Shown: one piece after another, positions 26,769 through 36,049 of the stretch
How the letters are laid out: each line of letters begins with the position of its first letter
Numbering within the stretch: the stretch's first letter is position 1
Assembly (NCBI GenBank): GCA_963741055.1
Contig: CAVUGU010000012.1
Coordinates: 3,493 to 67,492, forward strand
Length of the DNA: 64,000 nt
DNA from: Bog-756 sp963741055
GTDB lineage: Bacteria > Actinomycetota > Acidimicrobiia > Acidimicrobiales > RAAP-2
Direction: 5' to 3'
The notes under the pieces: model-generated
The model's input: only the letters and a program-made list of their open reading frames with translations
What the model was told of the DNA's origin: nothing
Database searches by the model: none
Program-made: the position numbers and the translations under genes

Positions 26769-27794
26769 GTGTCGGACCCGGATGGTCGGCGGGAACAACC
26801 CGCGCTGGTCTGCAGGGACCTCGTCGTCCGCTACGGCGACGTCGTCGCGGTCGACCACCTCTCCTTCGAAGCGCACCCGGGCGAGGTGGTGGCGCTCCTC
26901 GGTCCGAACGGCGCCGGCAAGACGAGCACGGTCGAGGCGCTCGAGGGCTACCGACGGGTCGCCGGCGGATCGGCCACCGTCGTCGGGCTCGACCCGGTTC
27001 GCCAACACGCCGCACTCGTCCCGCGGATCGGGGTGATGCTCCAGCGCGGCGGCGTCTACCCGATGCTGTCGGCGGCACAAGTCATCCACCTCTTCGCCGC
27101 CTACTACCCCGATCCATCCGACCCCGACGAGCTGCTCGACCGGGTCGGCCTCGACCCGGTGCGGAACACCCGCTGGCGGCGTCTCTCGGGTGGCGAGCAG
27201 CAGCGCCTCTCGCTCGCGCTCGCCCTGGTGGGTCGGCCCGAAGTGCTCTTCCTCGACGAGCCGACCGCCGGCGTCGACCCCGAGGGACGGATCACGATCC
27301 GCGAGATCGTCGCCGACCAGCGGGAAAAAGGAGTGAGCATCGTCCTCACCACCCACGAGCTGACCGAGGCGGAGCGGCTCGCCGACCGGGTGGTGATCAT
27401 CGACCACGGCCGGCTGCTCGCGGAGGGTGCCCCCGCCGCACTCGCGTCGAGCGCGGCCGGCTCGGCGATCCGCTTCTCGAGCGACCGCGGCATCGACCTC
27501 GAGTCGCTCGCCGGCGCGCTCGGTGCGGGAGTCGAGGTCGTCGAGGAACAACCCGGCGCCTACCGCATCGAACCGCCGCCCGATGTGGCGAGTCCGAGGG
27601 TGGTCGCTGCACTCGCCGCCTGGCTGGCCGAACGCTCGCTGCCGGTCGGCGAGCTGCGTACCGGCGGTTCACTCGAGGAGGCCTACCTCACCATCACCGC
27701 CAGCGCCCGTGCCGCGGCTCGCGCCGTCGACACTTCGGCGGCCGACACGCCGACTGTCGACACCCCGTCCGCCGGCCGGAGCGGAACGCGCTGA
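26769..27794 (+). CDS. ABC transporter ATP-binding protein (heme-A locus)
   Basis: 341 residues from GTG 26769. Walker A LLGPNGAGKTS, Q-loop region VMLQRGGVYPMLS, signature LSGGEQQRL, Walker B VLFLDEPTAGVD and the H-loop TTHELTEAE are all present in the first 225 residues; the C-terminal ~110 residues are a variable accessory region. It resembles drug-export/DrrA-type ATPases. The gene order ATPase-permease beside ctaA/ctaB is shared by many actinobacteria (as at Rv1456c-Rv1458c in M. tuberculosis), suggesting a role linked to cytochrome oxidase or heme assembly. The stop overlaps the permease start (TGATG). Confidence 0.9.
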   Translation: MSDPDGRREQPALVCRDLVVRYGDVVAVDHLSFEAHPGEVVALLGPNGAGKTSTVEALEGYRRVAGGSATVVGLDPVRQHAALVPRIGVMLQRGGVYPMLSAAQVIHLFAAYYPDPSDPDELLDRVGLDPVRNTRWRRLSGGEQQRLSLALALVGRPEVLFLDEPTAGVDPEGRITIREIVADQREKGVSIVLTTHELTEAERLADRVVIIDHGRLLAEGAPAALASSAAGSAIRFSSDRGIDLESLAGALGAGVEVVEEQPGAYRIEPPPDVASPRVVAALAAWLAERSLPVGELRTGGSLEEAYLTITASARAAARAVDTSAADTPTVDTPSAGRSGTR

Positions 27795-28534
27795 TGCGCC
27801 CGCTCACCGCACAGGTCCGCGCCGAGCTGACCATGTTGTTCACCAACGGCGAGACGGTGTTGCTGACGATCGGGATCCCGGTGGTGTTCCTGCTGTTCTT
27901 CTCGGGGGTGCACGTACTGCCGACCGGCTTCAGCCACCCGGTCGACTTCCTCGTCCCCGGGGTGCTCGCCCTGGCGATCATGGCGACTGCGATGACCGCG
28001 CTCGGCATCGGGACCGGGTTCGAGCGCGGCTACGGAGTGCTCAAGCGCCTCGGCTCCACCCCGCTCGGGCGACCCCGCCTGCTCGGCGCCAAGATCACCT
28101 CGATCGTCGCGGTCGAGCTCGTCCAGGGAGCCGTCCTCGTCGCAGTCGGCTTCGCGCTCGGCTGGAGCCCCGGCGGGCCGGGCGGCGCGGGCGCGCTGGT
28201 CGGCGCGGCGATCGGGGCGATGGTGCTCGGGACGGTCGCGTTCGGCGGGATCGGGCTGCTGCTGGCGGGGACCCTCCGGCCGCTCGCCAACCTTGCGATC
28301 GTCAACGCCCTCTTCGTCGTGCTGTTGCTGCTCGGCGGGATGCTGGTGCCGCTCGCCAAGCTGCCGGGCTGGCTCGAGGGAATCGCCAAGGTGCTTCCCG
28401 CCTCCGCGCTCGCCGACGCGCTCCATGCGACGCTCGGACAGGGCGCGCAGGTGTCGGCGACCGACTGGATCGTGCTGGCGGCGTGGGCGGTCGGCGCGCC
28501 CCTGGTGGCCGGGCTCACCTTCCGTTGGGAGTGA
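27794..28534 (+). CDS. ABC transporter permease (ABC-2 type)
   Basis: 246 residues with six predicted membrane helices (for example VLLTIGIPVVFLLFFSG, FLVPGVLALAIMATAMTALGI, GAVLVAVGFALGW, LANLAIVNALFVVLLLLGGM, WIVLAAWAVGAPLVAGL). The cytoplasmic GYGVLKRLGSTPLGRPRLL stretch is the usual ABC-2 permease coupling segment. Translation is coupled to the ATPase by TGATG. The transported substrate is unknown. Confidence 0.9.
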   Translation: MRPLTAQVRAELTMLFTNGETVLLTIGIPVVFLLFFSGVHVLPTGFSHPVDFLVPGVLALAIMATAMTALGIGTGFERGYGVLKRLGSTPLGRPRLLGAKITSIVAVELVQGAVLVAVGFALGWSPGGPGGAGALVGAAIGAMVLGTVAFGGIGLLLAGTLRPLANLAIVNALFVVLLLLGGMLVPLAKLPGWLEGIAKVLPASALADALHATLGQGAQVSATDWIVLAAWAVGAPLVAGLTFRWE

Positions 28535-28563
28535 GCGGGGCTGCCCGCCTCACTCCGGCCGGC

Positions 28564-29221
28564 TCACGCGGCCTGATTGTTCAACCGGTGCAACCAGCTG
28601 GTCAGGTCGGAGGCGGTCACCGGACCGATCACCCGCCCGACCACCTTGCCCGAGGAGTCGATGAAGAAGGTGTTCGGCTGCCCGGTCAGCCCGTAGAGGG
28701 ACTCGGCCACGTTCAGGTTGCCGTCGGTGCCGACCGGATAGGTGATGCCGGCCTGGTGGACGAAGGCGACCGCGTTCGCCTTCGGGTCCGCGACGTCGAC
28801 CCCGACGAACTGCACCTTGGAACCCTTCGCCGTCAGCGGTCTTCGCGGTCTTGGCCAGCAACGGCGTCTCCTGTTGGCAGGGGATGCACCACGAGGCGAA
28901 GAAGTTGAGCACCACCGGTCTCCCGCGATCGCTGCCCAACCCCGCGAGGTGCACCGGCGCGCCGCCGAGCAGTGCGGGGATGGTGAAGTCCGGTGCGGTC
29001 GAACCGACCGCGGCGACCTGTCCCGACGAGCTCGACCCGGTGCCGAGGCCGACGAAGAGCACCACCGCGAGCACCGCGGCGATCACCCCGCCGATGATCA
29101 GCGAGCGCACCCGGCGAGGTCTGCGTTGGCCGGCAGACCCAGCCGATGCGGTCGGGGTGGGTCCTCCTTGGTCCTCCACCTCGTCGCGGGTTTCGTCGCC
29201 GGGCGATGCCGGATCGTTCAA
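28564..29221 (-). CDS. Membrane-anchored TlpA/ResA-like thioredoxin, frameshifted
   Basis: A TTG at 29221 overlaps the ctaB stop (TTGA); a GTG at 29179 is an alternative start. One membrane helix (IIGGVIAAVLAVVLFVGLG) precedes an extracytoplasmic thioredoxin fold with ASWCIPCQQE, the CxxC redox pair. One extra base near 28835 shifts the frame. The rest (VQFVGVDVADPKANAVAFV, PNTFFIDSSGKVVGRVIGP, cis-Pro in GQPNTFF) reads to 28564, ~219 residues in all. Such proteins keep apocytochrome or oxidase cysteines reduced; the position next to ctaB and ctaA supports a role in cytochrome c oxidase or cytochrome maturation. Confidence 0.8.
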
Positions 29222-30123
29222 TTGCGTACGAGGACGTCGACCGCCATGCAGACGAACAGCACGGTGAGGTAGGTGATCGAGTAGCTGAAGAGCCGCATCG
29301 CGGCCTTCGGTGTCTCCCGTATCGCCAGTCGCACCGCGAGCACCAGGAAGCCCGCGCCGAGCACCGACGCCGCGACGAGGTACAGCGTGCCGAGCGACGC
29401 CACCGGTGCGAGCAGCAGCGAGCAGGCGATCAGTGCGACGGTGTAGACGAGGATCTCGTACGAAGTGCGTTTGAACGTCGCGACCGCCGGCAACATCGGC
29501 ACGTGCGCCGCGCGGTAGTCGTCGCGGTACTTGACCGCGAGGGACCAGAAGTGGGGTGGAGTCCAGAGGAAGATGAGAGCGAACAACACCAGCGGGGTCC
29601 ACGACAGGCTGTCGGTCACCGCCGCCCATCCGACCAGCACCGGCACCGCGCCGGCTGCGCCACCGATCACGATGTTCTGGCTACTGGTGCGCTTGAGCCA
29701 CAGGGTGTACACGAACACGTAGAACAGGGTCGCGGCGACCGCCAACACCGCGGAGAGCAGGTTGACGAAGGCCCACAGCTCGACGAAGGCCAGCACCTCG
29801 AGGGCCACCGCGAAGACGAGCGCGTTGCGGGGCGCGACCGCGCCGGTCACCAGCGGGCGGTTGCGGGTCCGGTGCATCACCTTGTCGATGTCGCGGTCGA
29901 CCACCATGTTGATGGCGTTGGCGCCGCCCGCGGCGAGGGCGCCGCCGGCGAGGGTGGCGACGATCAGCCCGAGGGACGGCCAGCCCTCTGCGGCGACGAT
30001 CATCGTCGGGAGCGTGGTGACGAGGAGTAGCTCGATGATCCGGGGCTTGGTGAGCGCCACGTAGGCACCCACGCGGGCCCCGAGCGAGAGACGGCGGGGC
30101 AGGGTCGCCGCGGAAATTGCCAT
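29218..30123 (-). CDS. ctaB: Protoheme IX farnesyltransferase (heme O synthase)
   Basis: 301 residues. UbiA-superfamily prenyltransferase with about nine membrane helices. The prenyl-diphosphate site NMVVDRDIDKVMHRTRNRP (N-x3-D-x2-D) is at ~95-113 and the second loop WTPPHFWSLAVKYRDDY at ~190-206. It converts heme b to heme o at the membrane, the first step towards heme a. It is divergent from ctaA; the ATG has a TAGAGT box 7 bases upstream, so the message is probably leaderless. Confidence 0.95.
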   Translation of the reverse strand: MAISAATLPRRLSLGARVGAYVALTKPRIIELLLVTTLPTMIVAAEGWPSLGLIVATLAGGALAAGGANAINMVVDRDIDKVMHRTRNRPLVTGAVAPRNALVFAVALEVLAFVELWAFVNLLSAVLAVAATLFYVFVYTLWLKRTSSQNIVIGGAAGAVPVLVGWAAVTDSLSWTPLVLFALIFLWTPPHFWSLAVKYRDDYRAAHVPMLPAVATFKRTSYEILVYTVALIACSLLLAPVASLGTLYLVAASVLGAGFLVLAVRLAIRETPKAAMRLFSYSITYLTVLFVCMAVDVLVRN

Positions 30124-30130
30124 CGCACGG

Positions 30131-30136
30131 ACTCTA
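30131..30136 (-). promoter_or_regulatory. Leaderless -10 element for ctaB
   Basis: On the minus strand TAGAGT is followed by CCGTGCG and the ATG at 30123. No ribosome-binding site is present. Confidence 0.4.
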
Positions 30137-30211
30137 CTTCTGCCACCTTGCGAGGGCATATCGATCCCGGTCACGACCGGATTCGGCTCGCAGGTCACCT
30201 CGGGGCGCCGG

Positions 30212-30217
30212 TACCAT
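30212..30217 (+). promoter_or_regulatory. -10 element for ctaA
   Basis: TACCAT ends 9 bases before the GTG at 30227 (12 before the TTG at 30230). It probably drives a very short-leader transcript of ctaA-clpS-DUF2017. Confidence 0.35.
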
Positions 30218-30226
30218 GGGAATCCG

Positions 30227-31234
30227 GTGTTGTCACTGCAGATCGGACCCCGGCGGTTCCTCCTCCTGTGCCGGGTCACGCTGGCGGTGCTCCTCGCCAA
30301 CATCGTCACCGGTGCGGCGGTCCGGCTCTCCGACTCGGGTCTCGGCTGCCCCGACTGGCCGACCTGCTCGCGCCAGCACCTCACCCCGCCGCTCAGCCTC
30401 CACCCGGTCGTCGAGTTCGGGAACCGGGTGGTGGTCTTCCTGCTGGTGGTGGCCTGCGTGGCCACCGCGCTCGCCTCGCTGCTGCGGCGCCCGGCCCGGC
30501 GCGACCTGCGATGGCTGTCGGGAGGGCTGTTGGTGGGGGTGGTGGGGGAGGCCGTTCTCGGTGCGGTCGTCGTCTACACCAAGCTCAACGCGTACGTGGT
30601 CGTGACCCACTTCATGGTGGGCATCGCGTTGCTGACGGTGGGGGTGGTGCTGACCCTCCGGGCCAATCACGCGGCGGGGCGGGGCACGCCACAGGTCAGC
30701 CGGGGAGCGTTGTCACTGACCCGGCTGCTGCTGTTGATGTTGGTCGCGGTGCTGGTCGCCGGCGCCACCACCACCGGGGCGGGACCTCACGCGGGAGGCA
30801 AGGGCGCCAAGCGGATCCCGATCGGCCTCGAGGACATGACCCGGATCCACGCCGAGGTGGTCATCGCAACCGTGCTGGTGCTGCTGGTGCTCCTCTGGGT
30901 GCTCTGGCGCACCAATGCGCCCCGCGCCAACCAAGACGCCGGCCGGATCCTGCTGGCGGTCGCCGCGGTGCAGGGAATGATCGGGTACATCCAGTTCTTC
31001 ACCCACCTCCCGGCGCTGCTGGTCGGCATCCACGTGTTCGGGGCCACCATGGTCTGGTCGACCGCCCTCTGGTTCCACCACGGACTCTCGTCGCACCGGC
31101 CGCTCGAGCCCGAGCCGCTCGAGACACCGGCGGAGCCGGGAGGTCACCGGATCCGCGGCAACGCCGGAGGGCATTCCGACGACGATTTGGTCCGACCGAG
31201 TCACGGCACGGTGCCGGAGCCGGAGCCCGCATGA
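30227..31234 (+). CDS. ctaA: Heme A synthase
   Basis: 335 residues with eight membrane helices. The N-terminal half shows the family block TGAAVRLSDSGLGCPDWPTC with a cysteine pair, and ligand-type histidines in LHPVVEFGNRVVVF and VVVTHFMVG. The second half repeats the pattern (MTRIHAEVVIATV, LLVGIHVFGATMVWS). It oxidises heme o to heme a for aa3-type oxidase. The C-terminal ~50 residues are a polar tail. The stop overlaps clpS by 4 bases (ATGA). It starts at GTG 30227 or TTG 30230. Confidence 0.9.
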   Translation: MLSLQIGPRRFLLLCRVTLAVLLANIVTGAAVRLSDSGLGCPDWPTCSRQHLTPPLSLHPVVEFGNRVVVFLLVVACVATALASLLRRPARRDLRWLSGGLLVGVVGEAVLGAVVVYTKLNAYVVVTHFMVGIALLTVGVVLTLRANHAAGRGTPQVSRGALSLTRLLLLMLVAVLVAGATTTGAGPHAGGKGAKRIPIGLEDMTRIHAEVVIATVLVLLVLLWVLWRTNAPRANQDAGRILLAVAAVQGMIGYIQFFTHLPALLVGIHVFGATMVWSTALWFHHGLSSHRPLEPEPLETPAEPGGHRIRGNAGGHSDDDLVRPSHGTVPEPEPA

Positions 31235-31572
31235 GCGCGGGGGAGCGGGGGCCGTTGGTGGCGGGGGTCGAGGGCCGGCAGACAGAGGTGGCGCCGGAGG
31301 AGGCCGAGTCGCCGGAGATCGACGAGTCCCAGCACACCGACCGGCCGTGGCTGGTGATCGTGTGGAACGACCCGATCAACCTGATGTCCTTCGTGACCTT
31401 CGTCTTCCAGAAGCTCTTCGGCTACTCGAAGGAGAAGGCCACCAAGCTCATGCTCGACGTGCACAACAAGGGGAGGGCGGTGGTGTCGTCGGGGACCCGC
31501 GAGCGCGCCGAGCTCGACGTCTACCGGCTCCACGAGCACGGGCTGTGGGCGACCATGGAGCAGTCCACTTGA
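31231..31572 (+). CDS. clpS: ATP-dependent Clp protease adaptor ClpS
   Basis: 113 residues. An acidic ~35-residue N-terminal tail precedes the ClpS core: WLVIVWNDPINLMSFVTFVF, KLMLDVHNKGRAVVSSG and AELDVYRLHEHGLWATME. The N-D-x-x-N (NDPIN) and Met in LMS positions form the N-degron pocket. It delivers N-end-rule substrates to ClpA/C-ClpP. It is overlapped by ctaA upstream and by the DUF2017 gene downstream, a neighbourhood conserved in actinobacteria. Confidence 0.95.
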   Translation: MSAGERGPLVAGVEGRQTEVAPEEAESPEIDESQHTDRPWLVIVWNDPINLMSFVTFVFQKLFGYSKEKATKLMLDVHNKGRAVVSSGTRERAELDVYRLHEHGLWATMEQST

Positions 31573-32063
31573 GCCCGCCGATCAAGCGGCGCCGAGACGG
31601 GCGCTACGCGATCAAGCTCGACGAGGACGTGCGGACCGTGCTCGCCGAGCTGGCTCGGCAGATGATCCCCGCCGTCGAGAACCGTGATCCGATGACCCGG
31701 CGCCTCTTTCCGCCGGCGTATCCGGCTGAAGCACTGAGCGACGTCGAGGCGGACTACCGCGAGCTGGTCGACACGCCGCTCACCAACCACCACCGGGACG
31801 CCCTCTCCGTACTCATCGAGACTTCGGAGTCCGACACCTTGAGCGAGTCCGAGCTCGACGCGTGGCTCTCGGCCGTCGGCACCATGCGCCTGGTGTTGGG
31901 CACACGGCTCGACGTCACCGAGGACATGCCCGCGCCCGGCCCGGACGACCCGTCCGCGGCCGAGTACGGCTTCTTCGAATTCCTCGGACAGCTCCAGTAC
32001 CTCATCGTCGAGGTGCTGAGTGACCACCTTCCCGACGAGGGCTTTCCCGAAGGAACTTTGTGA
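31569..32063 (+). CDS. DUF2017 protein (clpS-linked)
   Basis: 164 residues from a TTG start overlapping the clpS stop (TTGA). Sequence features are KRRRDGRYAIKLDEDVRTVLAEL at the start, RRLFPPAYPAEALSDVEADYREL in the middle and WLSAVGTMRLVLGTRLDVTEDM near the end, which match the DUF2017 family that follows clpS in many actinobacteria. No catalytic motif is evident. A link to Clp-dependent degradation is inferred from gene order only. Confidence 0.85.
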   Translation: MSPPIKRRRDGRYAIKLDEDVRTVLAELARQMIPAVENRDPMTRRLFPPAYPAEALSDVEADYRELVDTPLTNHHRDALSVLIETSESDTLSESELDAWLSAVGTMRLVLGTRLDVTEDMPAPGPDDPSAAEYGFFEFLGQLQYLIVEVLSDHLPDEGFPEGTL

Positions 32064-32101
32064 TCCCTCTGCTAATCTCCCTAAGCCCCGAACGGGTCCG
32101 A

Positions 32102-32174
32102 GCCCCCATCGTCTAGCGGCCCAGGACGCCGCCCTTTCAAGGCGGTAACACGGGTTCGAATCCCGTTGGGGGTG
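32102..32174 (+). tRNA. tRNA-Glu (anticodon TTC)
   Basis: 73-nt cloverleaf. Acceptor GCCCCCA (32102-32108) pairs with TGGGGGT (32167-32173; G1-U72 pair), the anticodon stem is CCGCC/GGCGG around CTTTCAA, and the T arm is CGGGTTCGAATCCCG. CCA is not encoded. First of three tRNAs in a row. Confidence 0.95.
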
Positions 32175-32221
32175 CGCGACGCCTCGGCGCCTCGACACCC
32201 GGGGGCGCCGCTGGCGATCGT

Positions 32222-32296
32222 GGACCTGTGGTGCAGTTTGGAGTGCACGCCGGCCTGTCAAGCCGGAGGTCGCGGGTTCAAATCCCGTCAGGTCCG
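32222..32296 (+). tRNA. tRNA-Asp (anticodon GTC)
   Basis: 75 nt. Acceptor GGACCTG/CAGGTCC, anticodon stem GCCGG/CCGGA side with loop CTGTCAA (anticodon GTC), T arm CGGGTTCAAATCCCG, discriminator G. CCA is not encoded. Confidence 0.95.
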
Positions 32297-32319
32297 CCGT
32301 CTCGGTTCTGCCGAGTCGA

Positions 32320-32392
32320 GGTCGGGTAGCTCAGTTGGTAGAGCGCGCGCCTGAAAAGCGTGAGGTCACCGGATCGACGCCGGTCCCGACCA
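32320..32392 (+). tRNA. tRNA-Phe (anticodon GAA)
   Basis: 73 nt. Acceptor GGTCGGG/CCCGACC, D arm AGCTCAGTTGGTAGAGC, anticodon loop CTGAAAA (GAA). The T stem ACCGG/CCGGT closes the loop ATCGACG, where the usual T54 is A. No CCA is encoded. Confidence 0.9.
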
Positions 32393-32401
32393 CCTCTGTC
32401 G

Positions 32402-33070
32402 TCAGTTGGTCGTCTGCTCAGTTCGTGGTGGACGACGGGCCGTCGCCCTCGCGACTCTGGTTCGCGCCCCGCTGCTCTGGGTGGCGGGACGACCGGTGCC
32501 GCCTGGGAAGTGCCGGTGACCGGTGAGCTCGGCCACCGAAGAGAACAGCCCGGTGCCCCGCTCTCCGACCAACTCCCATGCTCTCGCGATCCCGACGAGG
32601 AGCGAGGTGACGAGGGCGAAGCCAATGATCTGCTCCGCACCGGTCCTTGCCGGCGAAGCCAGCAGAGTGATCCCGGCTGCGATCTCGCCTCCGAAGATGA
32701 GGAGCAGCAACAGGACGAGCCACATCTGTCCCATGATCTGACGTCGGGTCGCTTCACTGGTCACGATCGATCGGATGGCGGCCGCCGTGTAGACGACGCC
32801 GATGAAACCGAGGACGATCGCGGGATAAGCGAGATGGGTGCCGGGCACCAGGCCGAAGAGGGACACCGCGAGGGCGTTGACGAAGGCGACCAGGGCCGCC
32901 GCGGCACGTACTTGTTGGATGACCGGCGGGTTGGCGCTCGCCTCTCGGCCGCCGGTCACCGACAGGGCGACGAAGAGGAGGCCGGTGAGGGCTCCCGAGG
33001 CACCGGCGATCGCCACGAAGAGGTCCTTGTAGTCGCCGCCTACCACGTCGTCACCCGCTCGCCACCACAT
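32402..33070 (-). CDS. Four-helix integral membrane protein of unknown function
   Basis: About 222 residues from the ATG at 33070 (MWWRAGDDVVGGDYKDLF); GTG 33076 is close by and the frame's further upstream extension is Pro/Arg-rich and rejected. Membrane helices are IAGASGALTGLLFVALSV, AAAALVAFVNALAVSLFGLV, LAYPAIVLGFIGVVYTAAAI, QMWLVLLLLLIFGGEIAAGI and IIGFALVTSLLVGIARAW. The C-terminal ~45 residues are basic and polar. It resembles hypothetical actinobacterial membrane proteins. The gene ends 10 bases after tRNA-Phe, in convergent orientation. Confidence 0.65.
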   Translation of the reverse strand: MWWRAGDDVVGGDYKDLFVAIAGASGALTGLLFVALSVTGGREASANPPVIQQVRAAAALVAFVNALAVSLFGLVPGTHLAYPAIVLGFIGVVYTAAAIRSIVTSEATRRQIMGQMWLVLLLLLIFGGEIAAGITLLASPARTGAEQIIGFALVTSLLVGIARAWELVGERGTGLFSSVAELTGHRHFPGGTGRPATQSSGARTRVARATARRPPRTEQTTN

Positions 33071-33246
33071 CGCCACGATAGGGCGATGGGGTGGACGGAC
33101 GCTTCCGACGCTGCTCCACGTGGGACTCGAGAATCGGGTGATGGGCGGCCTCGAGCGGTTGATCCGTGCTCCGCCGCGCCACTGACTCCCCGAACCGCCT
33201 GACGCCGGCCACTCGCCGGTTCCGGCGGGGCCGAAAGGGGACCGCA

Positions 33247-35417
33247 ATGAGACGGTGGGCGGTGTGGATGTGCCTGGTCCTGGCTCTGGTGGCTTCGGGG
33301 TGCGGCGGGATCGCCTCACAAGCGCACGGCTCGTTCGGAACGGCCCCACCCACGTCGGCCGCGTCTCCTCGCCTACACCAGCTGTAGCCAATTCCTCTCG
33401 CAGGTGAAGACGGAAGCGCTCGCCGAGGTCGGACCCGACGGGCTTCCCAACCCTGGCGCCGCGACCGTCTCTTCGTCCGTAGGGAGCGCGCTGCCGACGG
33501 CGGGCACCTCGACGACGAGCGCCCCGATGGCGGCGGCCGCTGGAGCCGCGGCCGGCGAAAACGCCTCGGCGGGCACCGACCAGGCCGCATCAGCGGCCAC
33601 GCCCGCGTATTCGACGACCAACGATCAGGAGCAGGGCGTCGACGAACCGGACCTCGTCAAGACCAACGGCGAGTTGCTGGTGGCCCTGCGTGAGAGCCCG
33701 GTCGGGCTCCAGGTGGTCTCCCTCGGTCCTACGCCACGACTGCGCGGCTTCCTCGCGCTGGGCGACAACGGCGGAGACCCGACCGGCATGTTCCTGGTGG
33801 GCAACGACGCGGTCGTCCTCGCGCCGGGCACGGGGGCCTCGCCGACCACCGACGTCACGGTGGTGGACCTCACCGACCCCGACCATCCGGTCGTCGCTCA
33901 TTCGTTCACAGTGCAGGGGGCAGAGGTCGATGCACGCCTGATCGCCGGCTACGTCGAGCTCGTCGTCGATTCGACTCCGAACCTTGCCGTTCGTGACGCC
34001 GGCTGACGGGTCGGCGGCCGCGTCCCGACGGGCGCTCGAAGCGAACCGGGCGCTGGTTCTCGACTCGACCGCAAGCGACTGGCTCCCTTCGGTCACCAGC
34101 GAGCCGAGCGGGAGCACGAGCGGCCCGAACTGCACGTCGACCTTGCATACGGTCGCCGCATCCGGACTCGACACGGTCTCGGTCGTGCCCATCGTCCCCA
34201 CTTCCAGCCAACCGCTGCCCGCGGTGACCGTGATGGGCGACGCCACGACGGTCTACGCGAGCACCTCGTCGCTGTACGTGGCCACCGCTCCGTGGTCCGA
34301 GCTCCAGAGGATGCCGGTGGCGGCCGCGCCGAACGATCCTGCCCCGATTGCTCCGAGCCCTCCGTACGCTCCGGCACCCGGCGACACCACCGCCGGCGAC
34401 ACCACCGAGGTACACGGCTTCGATCTCTCGGATCCCGCGGCACCTCGGTATGTCGGGTCGGGCGAGGTGCCGGGAACCCTGATCGGGCAGTACGCCCTCT
34501 CGGAGTACCAGGGATACCTCCGAGTCGCCACGACAGTAGGAAACCCGTCCCCGGCGCCCGAAGACGGCGCGGCACCGACCACGCTCTCCGACAACCGGGT
34601 GACCGTCCTGCAGCCCCAAAGCGGCACCCTGGCCACCGTGGGAAGCATCGACGGCCTCGGAAGCGGCGAGAAGATCTACGCAGTGCGGTTCATCGGGTCC
34701 CTTGCCTTCGTGGTCACCTTCCGGCAGACCGACCCGCTCTACGTCGTCGACCTCTCCGACCCCACCAATCCGCGCACCGCGGGCCAGCTCGACCTCACCG
34801 GTTACTCGTCCTTCCTCCAACCGGTCGGCAACGGGCTGATGCTCGGGATCGGACAGGCGGTCGACCAGAACCTGCGTGTCACCGGGCTCCAGGTATCCCT
34901 GTTCGACGTCGCGGATCCGAACAACCCGACGCTCGTCTCGAAGCTCGTCTACCCGGAGGGAACCTCCGCAGCCGAGAACGATCCGCACGCCCTCCTCTAC
35001 TGGGCGCCGTCCGATCTCGCGGTCATGCCGCTCCAGCTGCCCGGTGAAGTTGCACCGACGCCGAGCACTCCCGGGAGCCCGATTCCGCACAACGGCAGCG
35101 ACACCGGAACGGCCTCGACCCCCTTCAACGGTGCGGTCGCGCTCAGCATCAGCTCGACCGGCGTCACCGAAGCAGCCCGACTCTCACAACCGACGCCCGC
35201 GACCGCGCCCTCGTCGAGTGCCACCGGTGGAGCCCCGTCAGCTGGTGGAATGGCAGGTGGTGTCGAAGCCGAGCCTTCCATCGCTCCGTATTTCCCGAAC
35301 TCCGGGATCGAGCGGGCTGTGGTGGTCGGGAGCACTCTCTACACCGTCTCCGACAGCGGCATCATGGCGAACGATCTCACCGGCTTCGCCCAGGTCGCCT
35401 GGTTGGCTTACTCGTGA
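33247..35417 (+). CDS. Lipoprotein with secreted beta-propeller domain (Beta_propel), frameshifted
   Basis: Starts at the ATG at 33247, with AAAGGGG upstream. The lipoprotein signal peptide is MRRWAVWMCLVLALVASGC, with lipobox SGCGG. An indel near 33362 shifts the frame, so AYTSCSQFLSQVKTEAL continues in frame two. A second extra base near 34003 shifts it again before PFVTPADGS. The sequence YSTTNDQEQGVDEPDLVKTNG region is the Pfam Beta_propel (PF09826) signature, followed by blade-like repeats (VDLTDPDHPVVAHSF, FDLSDPAAPRYVGSGEVPG, VDLSDPTNPRTAGQLDL, FDVADPNNPTLVSKL). Total ~720 residues, anchored outside the membrane. The family's function is unknown; propellers often bind ligands or proteins. 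It precedes a sigma factor by ~40 bases. Confidence 0.8.
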
Positions 35418-35460
35418 GCACGATGGGCACGAGCCCGATGAGCAGTTCTGATCCCCAGTG

Positions 35461-36049
35461 ATGCACCGGCGACGCGACCTGCGCTCGGTCGACGCAGCCG
35501 AAGAGCTCGAAGCCTCCGACGACGTCGCGCTGCTCGACGCGGTGGTGCGCCACGATCCCGCGGCGGTTCGTCGCCTGCTCGACGACGTGGCACCGATCGT
35601 CTACGGCTACCTCTATGCGCGGGTCGGTGGCGACGAGTCCGCCGCAGAGGACCTGCTGCAGGAGACGCTGCTCGAAGCCGTCCGTTCCGCCCGATCCTTC
35701 CGCGGCGACTCGGCCCTTTCCACTTGGCTCTGCGCCATCGCCCGGAGGCGCCTGGCACGGCACTACGAGCGCGAGCGTCGTACCGAGGTCGGCCGTTCGG
35801 GCCTCCGGCTCGCGCTTGCGCCAGACCCGGACCTCGAGGGCGACGCCGTCGAGCGACAAGACGAAGTCGTCCGCGCGCTCGGGCGGGTCCCACCGACCTA
35901 CCGACAGGTGCTCGTGCTCAAGTACCTCGACGGGCTGGCCGTCGAGGAGATCGCGATCGGAGATGGGTCGCAGCCGGGTGCAGGTGCAGTCGCTCCTCCA
36001 GCGGGCACGCGACCGCCTACGACGAGAGCTCGGAGAAGACGGTGACTGA
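35461..36049 (+). CDS. ECF-type RNA polymerase sigma factor, frameshifted near C-terminus
   Basis: ATG 35461 (GTG 35458 directly before). Region 2 (LLDAVVRHDPAAVRRLL, AAEDLLQETLLEAVRSARSFRGDSALSTWLCAIARRRL) and the start of region 4 (VVRALGRVPPTYRQVLVLKYLDGLAVEEIA) are clear. One extra base near 35962 shifts the frame, and the DNA-recognition helix continues as EMGRSRVQVQSLLQRARDRLRREL to 36049, ~195 residues. ECF sigmas redirect transcription in response to envelope signals. The stop overlaps the next gene by 8 bases (GTGACTGA), so that product is the likely anti-sigma partner. Confidence 0.85.

Noticed and set aside
27427..28908. Plus-strand 493-residue open frame over the ABC genes
   Set aside because: Arg/Pro-rich shadow of the coding frames of the ATPase and permease; no start or motif support.
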